From contig MHDO01000002.1 of assembly GCA_001805005.1 (NCBI GenBank), positions 1 through 9,794 on the forward strand: a DNA stretch of 9,794 nucleotides, in the 5' to 3' direction. The notes under the pieces are model-generated. The model ran no database searches. It was not told the origin of the DNA and saw nothing but the letters and a program-made list of their open reading frames with translations. Origin of the DNA: Nitrospinae bacterium RIFCSPLOWO2_12_39_16 (GTDB lineage Bacteria > Nitrospinota > Nitrospinia > UBA9942). Position numbers and translations under genes: made by a program. This document shows, one piece after another, positions 6,710 through 9,794 of the stretch; positions within the stretch are counted from its first letter, which is position 1; every line of letters starts with the position of its first letter.

Positions 6710-8944
6710 CTATGCCGGCAGTTCAATTATAAATTTTGCCCCTCTTGGCTGATTATCCTCAATTCTTATGATTCCATCATGGTCTACCACTATCCTGTTT
6801 GCAATGGCAAGCCCAAGCCCTGACCCTTTTTTCTTTGTGGAAAAATATGGGAGGAACAGCTTGTCCTTATTCTCATCCGGTATCCCTATCCCATTATCCT
6901 TTACTTCAATCCTTACTGTTTTGCTATTCTTTGTCAGAGATGTATTAATTTCTATTATTCCATTGCCGTTTACAGCATCTATAGAATTTTCTATGAGATT
7001 TATGAATACTCGTTTGAGCTGTTCATGGTCTGCCTTTATTATATCTATTTTTGGATCATAGCTGGTTAAGAATTTTATCCCCTTCCTTATATCTTTGTAA
7101 AGGGCAAGTGTATCATCTATGATACGGTGTAATTTATACGGCTTTGGGTTAGGCTCAGGCATACGAGCAAATTTGGAAAATTCATCAACCAGTGTTTTAA
7201 GCCCCTCCACCTCCTGAATAATTACATTTGTGCTTTCATCAAATACCTCTGTAAAATCCGAAGAACCCTCCTTAAATTTCTTTTTCAATCTCTGTGTGTT
7301 AAGCTGGATTGGTGTAAGTGGGTTTTTTATCTCATGGGCAATGCCCCTTGCAACCTCCCTCCACGCAGCAGTCTTCTGGGCTTTTATGAGTTCTGTCAGG
7401 TCATCAAATACTATTACCATGCCGAGGTATTTTCCCTCTGTATTTTTCAAGGCAGCTGCATTTACGAGGAGTGTAATCAATCTCCCTGATACCATAATCT
7501 GAATCTGTCCGCTTTCACTCTCCTTTCCCGCCTCATTCATTCCTTTTATCATTGCCCTCACAGGGTCTAAATATGATGCATCAAAAGCCTTTTTATATGA
7601 CTTTCCCTTGACCTTTTTTGCCTGAATGTTTAATATCTTTGATGCAGCCTCATTTATGGTAGATACCCTCCCGTGGTTGTCAACAGAGATTACACCGGTA
7701 GCGATATTTTCCAATACAGTCTCCATATAGCTCTTCCTCTGCTCCAGCTCAATGTTGGTCTCCTTCAATTCCTCATTTGCCTTTTCTATTGCAAGCTTTC
7801 CATCTTTTAAGTCAGAGGTCATCTGGTTAAACGATTCAACAAGCATTCCTATTTCATCATTTGCCTTGACAGTAATTTTAAAATCCAGATTTCCCTCTGC
7901 TACCGACTTTGTTGCCTCTGCCAATTCCTTTATCGGAACCGTTATGCCCTTAGCCAGATGAAACCCAAACCATATAGCCGAAAAGAAAATTAAGAGCGTG
8001 ATAAGGAGAAGCGTTATTTCATAGCTCAGTTTTATTGGATATTTTAAGAGTTTTAGCTGTTTGTATTCTTCAAAGGCGTTAACAATATTCTCAATTTTGC
8101 TGACCATGTCCTTTGAGATGAACCATGAGACAACAGTTATCCCTCCTACCCCTTGGCCGTATTTTATGGGCGACGCCCCGACCACGAGATTCTTTTTGTC
8201 TATTAGTATAATCTCTGTTACATCTTCCCCGCTCAATGCCTTTTCAAGCAATTGGTTTAATTTGTCATTTAGCATCTTTTCTTTAAGGGCAGATTCTATG
8301 GATTCGGCAATAAGATTCAGACTGCTGTCAAAGACAAGTATTCCATCAACCTTGTAATCAACCCTCTTTTTAAGGACAGTATTTTTAAGATACTGGAGAT
8401 TTTCTTTGCTCAGCATATTTTTCTCTAAAAAAAACTCATTCAGCATGTTTGCATATAGAAGTATATTTTTCCCCGAGCCTCCATAATAACCCTCCGCAAC
8501 ATCTAAAGAACCTTTCAGCGAGTTTTCTATCTGCTGATTGAACCAGTTATTTATGCTGTTTGTAAGGAGTCCGCTGGCTACCAGAAAGAGGAGAAGAGAC
8601 GGGACGAATGTCAGGACTGCAAACGATAAGACTAATTTTGTCCTGAATCTGGCACCAATAATTCTCCATTTTCTATCAAGGTATAATTTAACTAAATTTT
8701 TAGCTACTATCAGCACCAATACAGACAGAAGGATTATGTTTATATTGACAAGGAGCAGAACTGCAATATTGCTGGCAATCGGTGTTGATATATGAGACTG
8801 CTGGATATAGACCTCAACCGCAGTCAAGACAATCAATAGCAAAAAGAGACCAAATACTATCCAGCGTGTTCTCTTTTTCTTTTTTCTGATGTATTCGTCA
8901 GAAAGGTAGTAATTAGGTAAATCTGAGCTATCTTGAAGAGGCAT
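6710..8944 (-). CDS. ntrY: NtrY-type membrane sensor histidine kinase
   Basis: This inner-membrane kinase should sense an envelope or redox signal and phosphorylate the receiver of the next gene. Numbering here is from the TTG at 8950. Membrane segments lie at about 30-50, 58-83, 106-130 and 309-332, with a ~175-residue extracytoplasmic domain between the third and fourth. Then come HAMP (333-385), a coiled coil (385-412), PAS (413-520) and HisKA with IAHEIKNPLTPIQL (phospho-acceptor H539). The ATPase domain has N box NLIENSIDAV (N655), G1 DNGIGIP (685-691), F box LFLPYFS and G2 GSGLGLAI (709-716). This architecture and the HEIKNPLTPIQLNTQRL wording are those of NtrY. ATG 8944 is chosen; TTG at 8950 overlaps the upstream TGA and is possible. 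No clear Shine-Dalgarno is seen, so translational coupling to the DUF4390 gene is likely. All catalytic motifs look intact. The ligand is unknown. Confidence 0.9.
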   Translation of the reverse strand: MPLQDSSDLPNYYLSDEYIRKKKKRTRWIVFGLFLLLIVLTAVEVYIQQSHISTPIASNIAVLLLVNINIILLSVLVLIVAKNLVKLYLDRKWRIIGARFRTKLVLSFAVLTFVPSLLLFLVASGLLTNSINNWFNQQIENSLKGSLDVAEGYYGGSGKNILLYANMLNEFFLEKNMLSKENLQYLKNTVLKKRVDYKVDGILVFDSSLNLIAESIESALKEKMLNDKLNQLLEKALSGEDVTEIILIDKKNLVVGASPIKYGQGVGGITVVSWFISKDMVSKIENIVNAFEEYKQLKLLKYPIKLSYEITLLLITLLIFFSAIWFGFHLAKGITVPIKELAEATKSVAEGNLDFKITVKANDEIGMLVESFNQMTSDLKDGKLAIEKANEELKETNIELEQRKSYMETVLENIATGVISVDNHGRVSTINEAASKILNIQAKKVKGKSYKKAFDASYLDPVRAMIKGMNEAGKESESGQIQIMVSGRLITLLVNAAALKNTEGKYLGMVIVFDDLTELIKAQKTAAWREVARGIAHEIKNPLTPIQLNTQRLKKKFKEGSSDFTEVFDESTNVIIQEVEGLKTLVDEFSKFARMPEPNPKPYKLHRIIDDTLALYKDIRKGIKFLTSYDPKIDIIKADHEQLKRVFINLIENSIDAVNGNGIIEINTSLTKNSKTVRIEVKDNGIGIPDENKDKLFLPYFSTKKKGSGLGLAIANRIVVDHDGIIRIEDNQPRGAKFIIELPA

Positions 8945-8946
8945 TT

Positions 8947-9645
8947 TCAATCAGCAGTAAATGGGGATGAGACTTCCCAATCGGTCGTAACATCCCAGAG
9001 TGATACGAAGAAGAGGATATAATTAAATGGGAACCAGAGTTTAATGGTTTTTAAATCTGCCTTTATATTTATGTAATATTTGCTGCCAGGGTTTGTCTGT
9101 TTTAAAGGGATAATCTTAATTGATTCTAAATTGGCGAGCCATTTTTTTAATTCATCAAGATCCTTTGTAACCTTTTCATTAACTAAAGTGGGCGAGGATT
9201 CAATGGTTCCAGGGTTCAATATTTTACTTTCACCTGTCCCTTCCCTCCCCTGATCCCTTAAATTCTTTTCACCATTCTTCTTATTGTCAGGAGATGGTAT
9301 GGGTTCTTCTATCTCTTCACTTAATTTATACTCCTTCTTTAATACATCATATTTAACAGTTCTTTTAATTGTCTTTGAGTATTCAGTGCTGTCGGTCCAC
9401 CCCGAACGATAACGCATCAGCTTAATATAATATGTAAAGGTGGCAGGGGCGCCACTGTGAATAATCTCCTCAATCTCTGGTGTAAAACCACCCTTTAGCT
9501 TTGCAGAGACAAACAATTCGGGCGATGATTTAGCTACAGATATATCTGCTATAAACGGATTTGAGGCATACGAATAGCTTGCAGAAAATAAAAGGCAACA
9601 AACAAATATTAAACACCCGAATAAAATTTCCCTTAATATCTTCAT
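8947..9645 (-). CDS. Secreted DUF4390-family protein
   Basis: A 232-residue exported protein of unknown function. Residues 1-27 form a signal peptide: K2/R5, a hydrophobic core (7-20), and a probable cleavage after SYSYA. There is no lipobox at the cleavage site. The mature part fits DUF4390: GFTPEIEEIIHSGAPATFTYYIKLMRYRSGW (residues 53-83 region), KYDVLKKEY (98-106), and the closing FPFNYILFF…DWEVSSPF (205-229). A hydrophilic, low-complexity stretch at 112-158, rich in E, K, N, G and P, splits the two halves and makes it longer than the usual ~190-200. DUF4390 genes commonly sit directly before ntrY–ntrX in Gram-negative bacteria, and this one overlaps the ntrY reading frame, so a role in the periplasmic side of NtrY signalling is plausible. 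No Shine-Dalgarno sequence or convincing promoter was found upstream (9646-9699). Confidence 0.8.
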   Translation of the reverse strand: MKILREILFGCLIFVCCLLFSASYSYASNPFIADISVAKSSPELFVSAKLKGGFTPEIEEIIHSGAPATFTYYIKLMRYRSGWTDSTEYSKTIKRTVKYDVLKKEYKLSEEIEEPIPSPDNKKNGEKNLRDQGREGTGESKILNPGTIESSPTLVNEKVTKDLDELKKWLANLESIKIIPLKQTNPGSKYYINIKADLKTIKLWFPFNYILFFVSLWDVTTDWEVSSPFTAD

Positions 9646-9699
9646 ATAGTTACACTAATCGTATCACAAATGAGCCTGATTTGTAATACTTATTGATTT

Positions 9700-9794
9700 C
9701 TCAAAAATAGACATTGCCTCTGAGAAGACCTCAGTTTTCGTATTTTTTGAGGATTTCAGAAAAGGTATAGCGTCTTTTTAATCCTCAAAACAAG
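9700..9794. repeat. 95-bp terminal inverted repeat, right copy
   Basis: The last 95 bases are the exact reverse complement of 4-98. The internal hairpins of the left copy are therefore repeated here in mirror order. The inner boundary is sharp at 9699/9700, and the window ends inside or at the end of the element. On this strand the frame TCA AAA ATA … GCG TCT TTT TAA is open for about 25 codons but has no ribosome site and no recognisable protein similarity, so it is not called as a gene. Fifty-four non-repeat bases separate it from the DUF4390 start codon. Confidence 0.9.

Noticed and set aside
9646..9699. Promoter for the DUF4390–ntrY cluster
   Set aside because: TTGAGA-like and GATACGAT-like words occur on the minus strand but no pair has acceptable spacing and match.

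Overview
The window is AT-rich bacterial DNA from a diderm, lipopolysaccharide-making organism. The evidence is a complete LpxC (lipid A) domain and a DUF4390–NtrY–NtrX cluster of the kind known from Gram-negative bacteria. The phylum cannot be fixed from the sequence. An uncultivated Nitrospirota- or Desulfobacterota-like lineage would fit, but that is a guess. Both edges carry the same 95-bp sequence in opposite orientation, so the window is probably a contig or segment bounded by a dispersed repeat.

Layout, left to right. Bases 1-160 hold the left repeat copy and a near-consensus sigma-70 promoter. They lead into the only forward gene, an Uma2-family (DUF820) PD-(D/E)XK protein at 167-706. 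All other genes lie on the minus strand. Read in their direction of transcription (right to left), they are: a secreted DUF4390 protein (8947-9645); an NtrY-type sensor kinase (6710-8944); an NtrX-like response regulator fused in one reading frame to LpxC (4401-6623); PurN (3707-4315); a phosphohexomutase (1894-3591); a left-handed beta-helix sugar-nucleotide or acyltransferase-like protein (1071-1883); and the remains of a sugar-nucleotide epimerase (754-1004).

The key item is the 740-residue NtrX–LpxC fusion. Its receiver domain keeps every phosphorylation residue and the LpxC domain keeps every metal and catalytic residue. The central AAA+ domain has lost the sigma-54-contacting GAFTGA loop and both arginine-finger positions. 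No usable internal start codon was seen in the linker before LpxC, so the committed enzyme of lipid A synthesis seems to be made only as a tail on a response regulator. The kinase that should phosphorylate that regulator is the next gene upstream. This suggests (inference) that an envelope signal sensed by NtrY controls lipid A synthesis directly at the protein level, instead of or as well as through transcription. The phosphohexomutase and beta-helix protein could supply amino-sugar nucleotides (UDP-GlcNAc is the precursor of the LpxC substrate), but their substrates are not proven.

Three of the minus-strand gene junctions contain small repeats: a hairpin of CAGTGGTcAGTGA-type sequence between ntrY and the fusion, an AATCTGCG dyad between the fusion and purN, and short tandem repeats between purN and the phosphohexomutase. 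No rRNA, tRNA, CRISPR array, complete insertion sequence or convincing intrinsic terminator was seen.
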